Notes: generated by a model from the letters alone, not told the origin. A stretch of DNA of 64,000 nucleotides from Pseudopedobacter saltans DSM 12145 (GCF_000190735.1 NC_015177.1:2356001-2420000); one strand, 5' to 3'; shown: positions 36,834-46,507, counted from the first letter of the stretch. Numbers and translations: made by a program.

Positions 36834-37412
36834 TTATAATAGTGTTGTTTTTGCACTTGATCTTTCAGACAGCGTTAACTGCCTTTTTATTTGTTGTGTG
36901 TGCCTTTCGGTATGAGCGATTAAGAATTCAAATATATCTCCCAACCTCAATTTAATAATTCTATTAATTGAGATTGGGATTCTACATTCACTTAAATTGA
37001 GATGTTTAGCAAAACGCAAGCATTCCAATAATTGTTTTTGATACCTAACAAAATCGGTGACAGTTATTTCCGGGTTTTGCTTTCCTGCGGGCACATGTCT
37101 TTTAGCAGCTTTATATTTTTTTGTATTTCCCATCATCTTAACAAAAAACTGGCCTACAAATCCTCTTAGAAAAAAATCATCCAGAATATCGCTTGTTTTG
37201 AACTGTTTTATTTTATCCTCTAATAGCGGCAAATAATACATGCTATAGGTATTCAAATGCTCTAAACATTCAGCTATACTCCACTCTTGTTCGGCTTTCC
37301 ATCGCAATTTCTCGTTTTCTAAATTTCGTATATCTGTATTTATAAAATTCAATTGCCGTTCTGCTCTTACTATTAAATCCTGTAAAAACTCACCTTTGTC
37401 TATTTTTCTCAT
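36834..37412 (-). CDS. DinB-family protein
   Basis: Predicted four-helix-bundle metalloprotein of the DinB/YfiT type, 192 residues. The family pattern is seen in WSIAECLEHLNTYSMYYLPLL (first metal His) and the C-terminal LGDIFEFLIAHTERHTQQIKRQL, where two His residues spaced by three complete a putative metal site. Some relatives are thiol-dependent S-transferases (bacillithiol or similar); this is only suggestive, although BshB1 is encoded in this window. It is transcribed divergently from a Crp/Fnr gene with a perfect palindrome between them. Confidence 0.85.
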   Translation of the reverse strand: MRKIDKGEFLQDLIVRAERQLNFINTDIRNLENEKLRWKAEQEWSIAECLEHLNTYSMYYLPLLEDKIKQFKTSDILDDFFLRGFVGQFFVKMMGNTKKYKAAKRHVPAGKQNPEITVTDFVRYQKQLLECLRFAKHLNLSECRIPISINRIIKLRLGDIFEFLIAHTERHTQQIKRQLTLSERSSAKTTLL

Positions 37413-37455
37413 AACTTAATTTTTTTCAAAAATGATAGTTTTATATTTTAGTTCT

Positions 37456-37471
37456 CTTGGTAAATACCAAG
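37456..37471. promoter_or_regulatory. Palindrome between DinB and Crp/Fnr genes, candidate operator
   Basis: CTTGGTA-AA-TACCAAG is a perfect 7-bp inverted repeat with a 2-nt spacer in the 79-bp space between the divergent genes. It is 20 bp before the Crp/Fnr ATG and 43 bp from the DinB start. It may be the autoregulatory site of the Crp/Fnr protein. Confidence 0.55.
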
Positions 37472-37491
37472 ATTTTTAAATTCTATTCGCA

Positions 37492-38097
37492 ATGGTTATT
37501 GTAAAACCTAATCTATCATCAGCATTGGAAAAACTAAGGCTTTTTGTTAACAAAACCGTTGTCCTGGACGATACAATCTGGAAGGATTTTTCTAATATTT
37601 GGGAATTACATATATCAAAGCGGAAGGATATAATAACCGACGCTGGAGAAAAAGAAAATTATCTTTATTTCGTATTGGACGGTATACAACGAGTTTTTCA
37701 CACCTCTGAATCGGGTAGAGAAGCCACTTTGGTACTCAGTTATCCTCCCTCCTTCGCGGGAATATTGGACGCGATGATGTTAGAGCAAAAGTCAAAATAC
37801 TATTTTGAATCTTTAACTCCTTCCGTTTTTATCAAAGCAAAATATATTGACGTTAAAAAACTAATGGAAAAACATCCATCTATTAACCTCTTTGTCTTAA
37901 AAGGCGTTAGTCAGGCTTTATCCGGAGTATTAGAAAGGGTAGTCGAACTACAAGTTTGCAGTTCTGAAGAAAAATTCAGGATTTTATTAAAACGAAGTCC
38001 TCATATTCTTCAATTAATACCGCATAAGTACATTGCCAGCTATTTAGGTATTGACGCCAGCAATTTCAGTAAATTACTTAATAACGTTAAAATTTAA
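37492..38097 (+). CDS. Crp/Fnr-family transcriptional regulator
   Basis: About 200 residues: an N-terminal cyclic-nucleotide-binding-type beta-roll (about 25-120; KDIITDAGEKENYLYFVLDGIQRVF, GREATLVLSYPPSFAGILDAMM) followed by a dimer helix and a C-terminal DNA-binding helix-turn-helix (about 150-201; LIPHKYIASYLGIDASNFSKLLNNVK). No Cys cluster typical of oxygen-sensing Fnr is visible. The real effector is unknown; many Bacteroidota members have no known ligand. Divergent from a DinB-family gene across a palindrome, so that gene is a likely target. Confidence 0.88.
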   Translation: MVIVKPNLSSALEKLRLFVNKTVVLDDTIWKDFSNIWELHISKRKDIITDAGEKENYLYFVLDGIQRVFHTSESGREATLVLSYPPSFAGILDAMMLEQKSKYYFESLTPSVFIKAKYIDVKKLMEKHPSINLFVLKGVSQALSGVLERVVELQVCSSEEKFRILLKRSPHILQLIPHKYIASYLGIDASNFSKLLNNVKI

Positions 38098-38201
38098 ATC
38101 AGCTATCGTAACCAACCCAAATAAGGTCAGTTTGGGGTTAGTAGAGTGAATCTTAGTCATCTCAATATTCATATCCCAAATTCTGGTATCTAAAGTTCTC
38201 C

Positions 38202-39005
38202 TTAAATATCGTAAAAAACATCAAAGTCCTCTTCAAACTTACTCAGGTCTGGTTTTTCGTTAAATATACCAAAAACAGAAGATCCACTTCCGCTCATTAA
38301 AGCAAAAACTGCCCCGATATCAAGCATGTTAGCTTTCACCATCCTGATTTGTGGATATGAATTTATAATGTGTGGTTCAAAGTCGTTCTTGATATTGCAA
38401 TTCCAATCTTCAACAGGCAAACGAACCAGAGATTTAAGCGAATTTATTGGCTCCTGGGGTACAACATTCTTGTACGCTTCTGCTGTTGCTACATGGACAG
38501 GCGGTTTTACCAAAACAACGTGATATCCCGAAAGATCCACCTCCACTTCATCAAATACATCGCCAATACCAGTAGCAAATACCGGTCTGTTTTCCAGAAA
38601 AAAAGCACAATCAGCCCCCAGTTTGCTACAATAGTTTTTCATGACCTCTTTATCCATCCCCAGATTAAACTTATCATTAACCAGTTTAATAAAAAAAGTA
38701 GCATCTGAAGATCCACCTCCTAAGCCAGCTCCTATTGGAATGTGTTTATGCAGATGGATGTGAATGTTAGGAAGATCAAAATCAGCCCTTAACAGATTGT
38801 AAGCCTTAATACATAAATTATTATTGGAGTCCCCAGGTATATTGATTCCAGAGCTTTCAAACTTCATTTCGGGAGCCTCTATTATTTCTAACGCATCTTT
38901 AATCTTAACCGGATAAAAGATAGTCTCCAGTTCATGATAACCGTCTTGTCTTTTATTTATCACGTTAAGCCCGATATTAATCTTGGCATTGGGGAAGCAA
39001 ATCAT
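38202..39005 (-). CDS. ispE: 4-diphosphocytidyl-2-C-methyl-D-erythritol kinase
   Basis: GHMP kinase of the MEP pathway for isoprenoid precursors, phosphorylating the 2-hydroxyl of CDP-methylerythritol. The 267-residue protein has FPNAKINIGLNVINKRQDGYHELETIFYPV at the N-terminus, the ATP-binding PIGAGLGGGSSDATFF, and a C-terminal MSGSGSSVFGIF. All three GHMP motifs are intact. It is divergent from thyA; 90 bp separate the two starts and hold the thyA promoter. Confidence 0.96.
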   Translation of the reverse strand: MICFPNAKINIGLNVINKRQDGYHELETIFYPVKIKDALEIIEAPEMKFESSGINIPGDSNNNLCIKAYNLLRADFDLPNIHIHLHKHIPIGAGLGGGSSDATFFIKLVNDKFNLGMDKEVMKNYCSKLGADCAFFLENRPVFATGIGDVFDEVEVDLSGYHVVLVKPPVHVATAEAYKNVVPQEPINSLKSLVRLPVEDWNCNIKNDFEPHIINSYPQIRMVKANMLDIGAVFALMSGSGSSVFGIFNEKPDLSKFEEDFDVFYDI

Positions 39006-39047
39006 AATTTATTAAAAACAGAGTCGACAAATATATTTATTTTGTTA

Positions 39048-39077
39048 TTTTGTGCTTTAATTTAAGATATATATTTG
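39048..39077 (+). promoter_or_regulatory. Promoter of thyA
   Basis: TTTTG at 39048-39052 and TATATTTG at 39070-39077, separated by 17 bp, fit the Bacteroidota -33/-7 promoter. The ATG is at 39096, giving a leader of about 12 nt. Confidence 0.6.
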
Positions 39078-39095
39078 GTCAAACATCATTTTTAG

Positions 39096-39890
39096 ATGAA
39101 ACAATATCATGATTTAATGCAGCATGTTTTGGACAATGGGGTTCAAAAGCATGATAGAACGGGGACTGGAACGATAAGTGTATTTGGATATCAAATGCGT
39201 TTTAATCTTGAAGAAGGTTTTCCTTTATTGACAACCAAAAAACTTCACCTGAAATCTATTATTCACGAGTTGATTTGGTTCTTATCGGGAGATACAAATA
39301 TTAAATATTTAAAAGAGAACGGCGTTAGGATATGGGACGAATGGGCTGATGAAGAAGGAAATCTGGGTCCCGTTTATGGTTCTCAATGGCGCTCCTGGCC
39401 TACACCTGATGGTCGCCACATAGATCAGATTTCTCAGATCATCAGTCAAATAAAAAATAACCCGGACAGTAGAAGAATTATCGTATCCGCATGGAATGTA
39501 GCAGAAATTGAAAACATGGCCCTGCCGCCATGCCACAGTTTCTTCCAATTTTATGTTGCTGATGGTAAATTGAGCTGCCAATTGTATCAGCGCAGTGCAG
39601 ATATATTTTTAGGAGTTCCTTTTAATATTGCTTCTTACGCGCTTTTGACTATGATGGTGGCCCAGGTTTGTGATCTTAAACCAGGAGATTTCATTCATAC
39701 GCTGGGTGATGCTCATTTGTACAATAACCATCTGGAACAAGCGAAACTGCAACTTTCCAGAGATTTCAGGCCTTTGCCAACTATGCGAATTAATCCTGAA
39801 GTGAAAGATATCTTTGGTTTTAAATTCGAAGATTTTGTCCTTGAGAATTATGATCCGCATCCTCATATTAAGGGGGCGGTTGCGGTGTAG
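39096..39890 (+). CDS. thyA: Thymidylate synthase
   Basis: Makes dTMP from dUMP with methylene-tetrahydrofolate, releasing dihydrofolate. The 264-residue length equals that of the classic bacterial enzyme. Motifs: [38 protein letters not shown], catalytic Cys in [31 protein letters not shown] and a C-terminal [12 protein letters not shown] ending in the closing Val. folA, whose product recycles the dihydrofolate, lies 520 bp downstream on the same strand, with a broken four-helix-bundle gene between them. Confidence 0.98.
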   Translation: MKQYHDLMQHVLDNGVQKHDRTGTGTISVFGYQMRFNLEEGFPLLTTKKLHLKSIIHELIWFLSGDTNIKYLKENGVRIWDEWADEEGNLGPVYGSQWRSWPTPDGRHIDQISQIISQIKNNPDSRRIIVSAWNVAEIENMALPPCHSFFQFYVADGKLSCQLYQRSADIFLGVPFNIASYALLTMMVAQVCDLKPGDFIHTLGDAHLYNNHLEQAKLQLSRDFRPLPTMRINPEVKDIFGFKFEDFVLENYDPHPHIKGAVAV

Positions 39891-39935
39891 GTGATTAGCC
39901 TTTGGCAAACAGTTCATTAGTAAAACATAAACTGC

Positions 39936-40308
39936 ATGAGTTTGAATAATCTTGAAGAATTGATGGTTTATCAAAGAGCTCGTATACTTTCTAATGAAAT
40001 ATGGAATCTTGTATATGAATGGAAAGATTTTTTCGATAAAGACACCATCGGAAAGCAACTCGTTAGAGCTGCCGATTCTATAGACGCAAATATTGCTGAA
40101 GGATATGGCAGATATGATTATAAGGAAAACAAAAATTTTTGCTATTATAGCCGTGGGTCTTTACTGGAAACAAAAGGCTTTGTTAGAAAACACAAATCGA
40201 GGAATCTATTTTCTACAGAGCAACGAGAATATTTTAAAGGAACTCGATAAAATTCATAAAATGTTGAGCTCATATATCAATTATATTGGAAAAAATCCAA
40301 CTTCTTGA
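39936..40308 (+). pseudogene. Four-helix-bundle protein gene, frameshifted
   Basis: The first frame (39936-40250) encodes the characteristic start of the TIGR02436-type four-helix-bundle family: LEELMVYQRARILSNEIW, IGKQLVRAADSIDANIAEGYGRY and NFCYYSRGSLLETK, but ends early in FKGTR. The next forward frame carries the missing last helix (ILKELDKIHKMLSSYINYIG) and ends at 40308. One extra base near 40215-40225 would explain the shift. Relatives occur as insertions in 23S rRNA genes and as free-standing genes of unknown role. Recent inactivation or a base-calling error cannot be told apart here. Confidence 0.8.
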
Positions 40309-40413
40309 TTTACCAAGCATTTTTTTATATCGGTTATGATAAGAACTGACACACAGGAATCTGCAAATGAACTCAACAAACTAATGAACTCAAATTAACT
40401 AATGAACTGAACG

Positions 40414-40902
40414 ATGACTGTAAGCATTATTGTTGCTATAGATGAGAATAAGGCTATTGGAAAAAACAACCAGTTGCTCTGGCATTTACCCAACGACCTC
40501 AAGTTTTTTAAAAAGACAACTTCGGGACATACCATAATTATGGGTAGAAAAACCTTCGATTCTATTGGAAAGGCTCTTCCTAACAGACGGAACATTGTTA
40601 TTTCCAGAAATAAAAATCTAAAAATAGAGGGTGCAGAGGTTTACAGTTCTATAGACCAAGCTTTAAATACCTGCAAAAATGAACAGGAAGTATTTATTAT
40701 AGGTGGCGCAGAAATATATAAACAGGCAGAACCTATTACCGATAAATTTTATATAACAAAAGTGCATCATCAGTTTGATGCAGATACATTTTTTAATAAC
40801 CTAAACCTAAACGAATTGAACGAAATATGGAGAGAAGAAAATCACGCTGACGAGCGACACCTTTATGACTACACTTTTCTGATTCTGGAAAAGAGAAAAT
40901 AA
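40414..40902 (+). CDS. folA: Dihydrofolate reductase
   Basis: NADPH-dependent reduction of dihydrofolate to tetrahydrofolate. The 162-residue protein has VSIIVAIDENKAIGKNNQLLWHLPNDLKFFKKTT, in which Asp of LPNDL is the catalytic acid, then HTIIMGRKTFDSIGKALPNRRNIVISR and EVFIIGGAEIYKQ for cofactor binding. Full length, no extra domain. It works with thyA upstream; the two form a loose nucleotide/folate pair. Confidence 0.97.
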   Translation: MTVSIIVAIDENKAIGKNNQLLWHLPNDLKFFKKTTSGHTIIMGRKTFDSIGKALPNRRNIVISRNKNLKIEGAEVYSSIDQALNTCKNEQEVFIIGGAEIYKQAEPITDKFYITKVHHQFDADTFFNNLNLNELNEIWREENHADERHLYDYTFLILEKRK

Positions 40903-40937
40903 GCAAAAACAAAGTGTAAATAATTTAATAGCAGAGA

Positions 40938-40967
40938 TTTTATAATTTAAAAATTATATTAGCTTTG
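40938..40967 (+). promoter_or_regulatory. Promoter of secDF
   Basis: TAGCTTTG at 40960-40967 fits TAnnTTTG, with a T-run (40938-40940) 19 bp upstream as a weak -33. The leader to the ATG at 41007 would be about 33 nt. Confidence 0.5.
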
Positions 40968-41006
40968 CCCTCTTATAAAAAAAAGCAGAATAAATAATTA
41001 ATAAAA

Positions 41007-43973
41007 ATGCAAAACAAAGGAATAATTAAGTTTGCAACAGCTGTATTATCTGTACTAAGTTTATATGCATTGTCTTTCACGTTTTTTGCCAATAAGGTAG
41101 AAGACGATGCTAAGGCGTATGCTAACGGAGATCCTGCAAAGGAAAGAAGCTATCTTGATTCAATTTCTTCACAACCTGTTTATCCAATTTTCGGACATAC
41201 TTATCAGTATGTTAAGGAGCGCGAAATTGCGCTTGGATTGGACTTAAAAGGTGGGATGAATGTGACTATGGAGATAGACTTATCTGCATTGTTAAAAAGC
41301 TTAGCAAATAATCCAACTGACGCTAATTTCAATCAGGCACTAGAAAATGCGCAGGAAAAGTTAAAAACTAACAGTAAAGAAGGTTTAGTTTCTTTATTCG
41401 TAAGTGAGTTTGAAAAGTTAAGCCCTAACGTAAAGCTGGCATCTTTTTATTCTACAAAAGATAATTCTTCTGATCTAAAAATAGATGACTCTAATGCAAA
41501 AGTTAAAACTTACTTAGAAAAACAAGCTACTTCTGCAATTGAGAGATCTTTCAATATTTTAAGAACCCGTATCGACAAGTTTGGTGTTACACAACCGAAC
41601 ATTCAATTACAGGAAGGTTCCAACAGAATTTTAGTAGAGCTTCCGGGTGTTACAGATCAGGAACGTGTTCGTAAGTTATTACAGGGATCTGCTAAATTGG
41701 AGTTCTACGAAACTTTCGACAACCACGAAATATTCCCTTTAATACAGAATATCAACAATATTCTAGCAGCTAAACAACCTAAAGAGGCAACTAAAAAAGC
41801 AGAGGCTACAACTACTGCCGTTGATACTACTAAAGGTGCTAAACCGGCTTTATTAAGTGCTAAAAAAGACAGTACTTCTAAAGATTCGTCTGAAAATATG
41901 GCCGCTTTAGCAAAAGCTAATCCTTTATTTTCTGTATTATCACCTGCTACTTACCAGGGTGCTAACGGTGAACAAGGTTTAAGACCGGGACCAGTTGTTG
42001 GCTATGTTGCTTTAAAGGACACTGCTAAAGTAAACGAATATTTAAGAGAACCAGAGATTAAAGCTGTCATCCCTCCTAACGTTAAATTGATGTGGGGTGT
42101 TAAATCTATATCTAAAGACGCTAAGGTTTACGAACTATATGCTATTAAAGGTTCTGGAATAAACAATGGCGCTGTTTTAGAAGGCGACGTAATTTCTAAT
42201 GCCCGTGAAGATTTTGACCAAAAAGGTAATCCTGAGGTTACGATGTCAATGAACTCTACCGGTGCAAGAGAATGGAAAAGGATTACAGCAGCTGCTGCTG
42301 GAGATCCAAGAAACGAAGATGACAATAAATGTATTGCTATCGTCTTAGACGACATGGTTTACACTGCTCCACGTGTTGGCGGTGAAATTCCAAATGGTGT
42401 TTCTTCTATTTCCGGAAATTTCACGGTTGAAGAGACCAAAGATTTAGCCAATGTATTAAAAGCTGGTAAATTACCTGCTCCTGCTAAAATTGTTGGAGAG
42501 TACGTAGTTGGTCCAACTTTAGGTAAAGAATCTATCGAAAAGGGAGTAATCTCTTCTGTTGCCGGATTAATCGTGGTATTATTATTCATGGTATTCTACT
42601 ATAACAGATCTGGTATGATTGCAAACTTTGCTTTGCTTTTCAACATGTTCTTTCTGGTAGGTATTATGGCTTCCTTGGGTGCAGTATGGACACTCCCGGG
42701 TATTGCCGGTCTGGTACTGACGATTGGTATGGCAGTAGATGCGAACGTATTGATTTACGAACGTATCAAAGAAGAGCTTGAACTTGGCAAGAATCTAAAA
42801 ACAGCTGTTGTTGATGGTTTCAAAAACTCTTATTCAGCAATATTAGATTCACAAATTACCACCTTAATCGTAGGTATTATATTATTGATTACAGGTACCG
42901 GACCTATCTACGGTTTCGCTGTTACTTTGGTAATTGGTATTTTCCTTTCAATTTTCACTGCAATATTTATTACCCGTATTGTTATTGACAACAGGTTAGA
43001 AAAAGGAAAAGATCTTCCTCTTTATACGTCATTTACCAAAAACCTTTTCAAAGGTTCTCCGATTGACTTCGTAAAAGACCGTAAAAAATACTATATCATT
43101 TCTTCTGTAATCATCATTGCGGGTTTAGCTTCTATGCTAATTAAAGGATTTAGCTATGGTGTAGATTTTCAGGGAGGTAGAACTTATGTTGTTGATTTCA
43201 ACAAAGAGATAAGTACTATTGATGTAAGAGAGGCCTTAACCAAGTCTTTTGAGAACGATGCGCCAGAGGTAAAAAGCTATGGTAGCGGCGTAAGAATCAC
43301 TACAGCTTATTTGATCGAAGATAACTCCGACCAGGCTGAGAAGACAGTAGCTACTAAATTAAATGATGGTTTAAAAACCTTAAATACCCCTTACGAAATT
43401 AAGGATGCCCAAAAGGTTGGCCCAACTGTAGCTAATGACATTAAAGTCTCTGCGATATGGTCTGTTCTTGCAGCTATTGCAGGTATCTTCTTATATGTTT
43501 ATATACGCTTCAGAAAGGTATCTTTTGGTATTGCTACAATTATTGCATTATTACATGACGTTTTAATTGTATTGGCTATTTTCTCTATTTTCGATGGTAT
43601 ATTACCATTCTCTTTAGATATCGACCAAACATTTATCGCAGCTATTCTAACTGTGGCCGGTTATTCTATTAACGATACGGTTGTTATTTTTGACAGGGTT
43701 AGGGAATACCTTTCTGATGAGAGAAATAGAAATCAGAACATGGCAACTATCATCAATAATGCGTTAAATAGTACATTAAGCCGTACGGTGGTTACGGGTA
43801 TGTCTACTATTTTCGTGTTGATTATCTTATTCATCTTTGGTGGTGAAATATTAAGAGGTTTCTCTTTTGCCATGTTGATAGGTATCATTGTAGGTACTTA
43901 TTCTTCATTATTCGTTGCAACACCAGTTGTAGTTGAATTTATCAGAGGAAAGAAATCTGCAGAAAATAAATAG
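41007..43973 (+). CDS. secDF: Protein translocase subunit SecDF (fused)
   Basis: Inner-membrane accessory of the Sec translocon that uses the proton gradient to complete protein export. SecD and SecF are fused into one 988-residue chain, as is usual in Bacteroidota. SecD part: REIALGLDLKGGMNVTMEIDL near the first membrane span, RIDKFGVTQPNIQLQEG, a large periplasmic P1 region with a low-complexity Lys/Ala/Thr insert (about 250-300), then the membrane block with LTIGMAVDANVLIYERIKEEL. SecF part (from about 670): FSYGVDFQGGRTYVV and AGYSINDTVVIFDRVREYL. Twelve membrane spans are expected. A strong terminator follows. Confidence 0.97.
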   Translation: MQNKGIIKFATAVLSVLSLYALSFTFFANKVEDDAKAYANGDPAKERSYLDSISSQPVYPIFGHTYQYVKEREIALGLDLKGGMNVTMEIDLSALLKSLANNPTDANFNQALENAQEKLKTNSKEGLVSLFVSEFEKLSPNVKLASFYSTKDNSSDLKIDDSNAKVKTYLEKQATSAIERSFNILRTRIDKFGVTQPNIQLQEGSNRILVELPGVTDQERVRKLLQGSAKLEFYETFDNHEIFPLIQNINNILAAKQPKEATKKAEATTTAVDTTKGAKPALLSAKKDSTSKDSSENMAALAKANPLFSVLSPATYQGANGEQGLRPGPVVGYVALKDTAKVNEYLREPEIKAVIPPNVKLMWGVKSISKDAKVYELYAIKGSGINNGAVLEGDVISNAREDFDQKGNPEVTMSMNSTGAREWKRITAAAAGDPRNEDDNKCIAIVLDDMVYTAPRVGGEIPNGVSSISGNFTVEETKDLANVLKAGKLPAPAKIVGEYVVGPTLGKESIEKGVISSVAGLIVVLLFMVFYYNRSGMIANFALLFNMFFLVGIMASLGAVWTLPGIAGLVLTIGMAVDANVLIYERIKEELELGKNLKTAVVDGFKNSYSAILDSQITTLIVGIILLITGTGPIYGFAVTLVIGIFLSIFTAIFITRIVIDNRLEKGKDLPLYTSFTKNLFKGSPIDFVKDRKKYYIISSVIIIAGLASMLIKGFSYGVDFQGGRTYVVDFNKEISTIDVREALTKSFENDAPEVKSYGSGVRITTAYLIEDNSDQAEKTVATKLNDGLKTLNTPYEIKDAQKVGPTVANDIKVSAIWSVLAAIAGIFLYVYIRFRKVSFGIATIIALLHDVLIVLAIFSIFDGILPFSLDIDQTFIAAILTVAGYSINDTVVIFDRVREYLSDERNRNQNMATIINNALNSTLSRTVVTGMSTIFVLIILFIFGGEILRGFSFAMLIGIIVGTYSSLFVATPVVVEFIRGKKSAENK

Positions 43974-43988
43974 AATTACAATTTTATC

Positions 43989-44033
43989 AAAAAAGCGAAG
44001 GCTGTGTTTTAAACGACACAGCCTTCGCTTTTT
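43989..44033 (+). terminator. Terminator after secDF
   Basis: Long, nearly perfect hairpin: GCGAAGGCTGTGT / ACACAGCCTTCGC, A-run before and T-run after. It is one of the strongest terminators in the window. Confidence 0.93.
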
Positions 44034-44385
44034 ATATTAATCTGAAAAACAACGAAATACGCAACACCTCATTTCTCAGTAGCCCACCTGTAATTACGAA
44101 AAATTCAAACAATAAATAAAACCGAAGATAGCGTCTTAAAAAAAACCTAGGAAAGATATAATTATCGTAAAAGAAATAACAAACAAATTGGAAAAACTCA
44201 ATTAATTACCGATATTTGCGGTTTAAAAATTAGCGGAAATACAATCATGCTTCACCCCCTACAGGTAAAGATTTCTATTTGAAACAGAACTTCTGATTCA
44301 GTTTTTCATATGTAAGATAGGTTTCCCATACCTAATATACAAAAAAAATTGGAATGTAAAGAGAAGCATCAATTTAATTTTAATA
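44034..44385. other. 352-bp gene-free spacer upstream of ndh
   Basis: AT-rich region between the secDF terminator and the NADH dehydrogenase start. A small inverted repeat TAGGT / ACCTA near 44317-44335 is the only structure noticed. No ORF with coding character and no clear promoter box were seen. Confidence 0.45.
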
Positions 44386-45684
44386 ATGAAAAGTAACAAT
44401 TCAAAATTTCCAAGAGTCATTATTATTGGTGGAGGATTTGGAGGAATACAATTAGCTAAAAGGCTAAAAGATAAGGAAGTTGAAGTCTTAATGATTGACA
44501 GACACAACTACCACACCTTCCAACCTCTATTATACCAAGTTGCGACTGGTGCTTTAGAAGCAGACTCTATTGCTTTCCCTTTAAGGAAGATTTTCCAACA
44601 CCAAAAGAATTTCAAATTTAGGGTTGCAAACGTTACGCAGATAAACAGCGAAAGCAACACGATTTCTACTTCGATTGGTGATTTTGAATATGATTATTTG
44701 GTATTGGCTACCGGATCGGAAACCAACTTCTTTGGGCAAAAAGAAATCGAGCATTATTCTATGCCGATGAAGACGGTTCCAGAGGCTTTAAATCTGCGTT
44801 CTATGATTCTGCAGAATTTTGAAGAAGCAGTTATGGAAACGGACGAGCAGGTGAAAGAAGCCTTGTTAAACTTCGTTATTGTTGGTGCGGGACCTACTGG
44901 TGTGGAAACAGCGGGTGCTTTGGCTGAATTGAAAAAACACGTTTTGCCATCAGATTATAGTGAACTGGATTTTTCTAAAATGAAAATTTATCTGGTTGAA
45001 GGTGCTAACCGTGTGTTACCTCCATTCTCTGAACAAGCATCAAGAAAAGCGCAGTCATTCTTAGAAGAAATGGGCGTTGATGTGTTAACCAATACCATGG
45101 TTGATCAGTATGACGGAAAAGTAATCTCTTTTAAAGACGGTAAAACAATCCGTACTAACAATGTAGTTTGGAGTGCTGGGGTTAAAGGCGCTGTTATTCC
45201 GGGTATCGACAAAGCACAGATTGTTCGCGGGGGAAGAATTAAAACAACTACATATAACCTGATTGAAGGATACAATAATATTTTCGCCATTGGCGATGTG
45301 TCCTACATGGAGGTTGAAAAATTCCCTAATGGACATCCTGGTGTTGCTCAGGTAGCCATCCAACAGGGGCAACAATTAGGCGACAATTTAATCAGACTAA
45401 TCAATAATGAGGAAGTAAAACCTTTTGATTATTTTGATAAAGGATCTATGGCTACGGTAGGACGTAATAAAGCGGTAGTTGATTTGAAATTCTGGAAATT
45501 CCAGGGATTTTTCGCCTGGTTAACCTGGATGTTTATCCATTTATTGTTCCTGGCCGGTTTCCGTAATAAACTGGTAACATTGATGAACTGGATTGTAAAC
45601 TATTTCTCTCAGGACAGAGGAACGAGATTAATTATCCGCAGATTCAATCGCCAAACGATGAAAGAAGAAGCGGAAGCATTTTAA
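44386..45684 (+). CDS. ndh: Type II NADH dehydrogenase (NAD(P)/FAD-dependent oxidoreductase)
   Basis: Peripheral-membrane NADH:quinone oxidoreductase that does not pump protons. FAD-binding Rossmann motif RVIIIGGGFGGIQLAKRL at the start; DRHNYHTFQPLLYQVATGAL, the quinone-site block typical of NDH-2; NAD-binding FVIVGAGPTGVETAGALAEL in the middle; and FAIGDVSYM for FAD closure. The C-terminal 70 residues (LTWMFIHLLFLAGFRNKLVTLMNWIVNYF) form amphipathic helices for membrane attachment. At 432 residues it is full length. Ends at a bidirectional terminator. Confidence 0.93.
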   Translation: MKSNNSKFPRVIIIGGGFGGIQLAKRLKDKEVEVLMIDRHNYHTFQPLLYQVATGALEADSIAFPLRKIFQHQKNFKFRVANVTQINSESNTISTSIGDFEYDYLVLATGSETNFFGQKEIEHYSMPMKTVPEALNLRSMILQNFEEAVMETDEQVKEALLNFVIVGAGPTGVETAGALAELKKHVLPSDYSELDFSKMKIYLVEGANRVLPPFSEQASRKAQSFLEEMGVDVLTNTMVDQYDGKVISFKDGKTIRTNNVVWSAGVKGAVIPGIDKAQIVRGGRIKTTTYNLIEGYNNIFAIGDVSYMEVEKFPNGHPGVAQVAIQQGQQLGDNLIRLINNEEVKPFDYFDKGSMATVGRNKAVVDLKFWKFQGFFAWLTWMFIHLLFLAGFRNKLVTLMNWIVNYFSQDRGTRLIIRRFNRQTMKEEAEAF

Positions 45685-45701
45685 CAATATATGAAGCTTA
45701 T

Positions 45702-45743
45702 AAAAAATCCCTGTCATTACAATAAATGACAGGGATTTTTTTT
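45702..45743. terminator. Bidirectional terminator between ndh and the SGNH hydrolase gene
   Basis: Perfect 17-bp stem AAAAAATCCCTGTCATT / AATGACAGGGATTTTTT between convergent genes. Confidence 0.93.
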
Positions 45744-45754
45744 ATGATCACTCT

Positions 45755-46507
45755 TTATTGAACAGCCTTTAACCAAGCTTCTGCCATTAATTTAGCTCCT
45801 GCCAAAGAAGGGTGTACTCCATCATGAGTCCAGTAAACTCCAGGGGCTTGTTTCTGAGCCTCATCGAATACTTTTTGATAAGGAATAAATACCGCATTGA
45901 ATTCCTCGGCCAATGCTTTTGCAACAGCTCTGTATTCGTTAAACTGGGGGTACCAACTCTCATCTACAGCCTTAATTCCTTTTACCGCAAATGGTTCGCC
46001 GATTACCAGCTTCACATTTGGTAAAGCATCTACTGTACGTTTTAAAAGAGCTTTTAAATCGTTTCTGTAAGTTTCTATTGTTCCGTCGTATTTACCATTA
46101 TGTTTATGCCAATAATCGTTTACACCGATAAGAATACTCAAAATATCAGGCTTAATACTTAAACAATCATTATCCCATCTTTCGGCTAACTGATAAACTT
46201 TATTCCCGCTAATTCCTTTATTGTAGATTTTCAGATTTTTAGTGGCATAATTTAATAAGAGTTCTGCAGCGGCCTGATTCACATAACCAGTACCCAAATT
46301 GGCAGGTGTGTTAAATTCGTTAGTATCCTTTTTTCTGCCTGCATCTGTGATTGAATCACCTTGAAAAAGAACAGTCATATCCTGACTGATCTTGATTGCC
46401 TTTGCATTCCCCGGCTTTGTAACAGCAGCCTGAACAATTTCCGGTATACTTAATGCCAATACTCCCGCCAGGGAGCCTGATTTGATAAAATCTCTACGTT
46501 TAATCAT
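45755..46507 (-). CDS. Exported SGNH/GDSL-type hydrolase
   Basis: Secreted esterase or acetylhydrolase of the SGNH superfamily. The N-terminus MIKRRDFIKSGSLAGVLALS carries an RR motif of the Tat type. Block I LFQGDSITDAGRK holds the Ser nucleophile, block III is IGVNDYW with its Asn, and the C-terminal THDGVHPSLAG has the Asp-x-x-His pair. About 250 residues. Such enzymes commonly remove acetyl or acyl groups from carbohydrates; the substrate is unknown here. Monocistronic, convergent with ndh. Confidence 0.9.
   Translation of the reverse strand: MIKRRDFIKSGSLAGVLALSIPEIVQAAVTKPGNAKAIKISQDMTVLFQGDSITDAGRKKDTNEFNTPANLGTGYVNQAAAELLLNYATKNLKIYNKGISGNKVYQLAERWDNDCLSIKPDILSILIGVNDYWHKHNGKYDGTIETYRNDLKALLKRTVDALPNVKLVIGEPFAVKGIKAVDESWYPQFNEYRAVAKALAEEFNAVFIPYQKVFDEAQKQAPGVYWTHDGVHPSLAGAKLMAEAWLKAVQ

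Noticed and set aside
39609-40058. 149-codon minus-strand ORF
   Set aside because: Antisense of thyA and of the four-helix-bundle gene.
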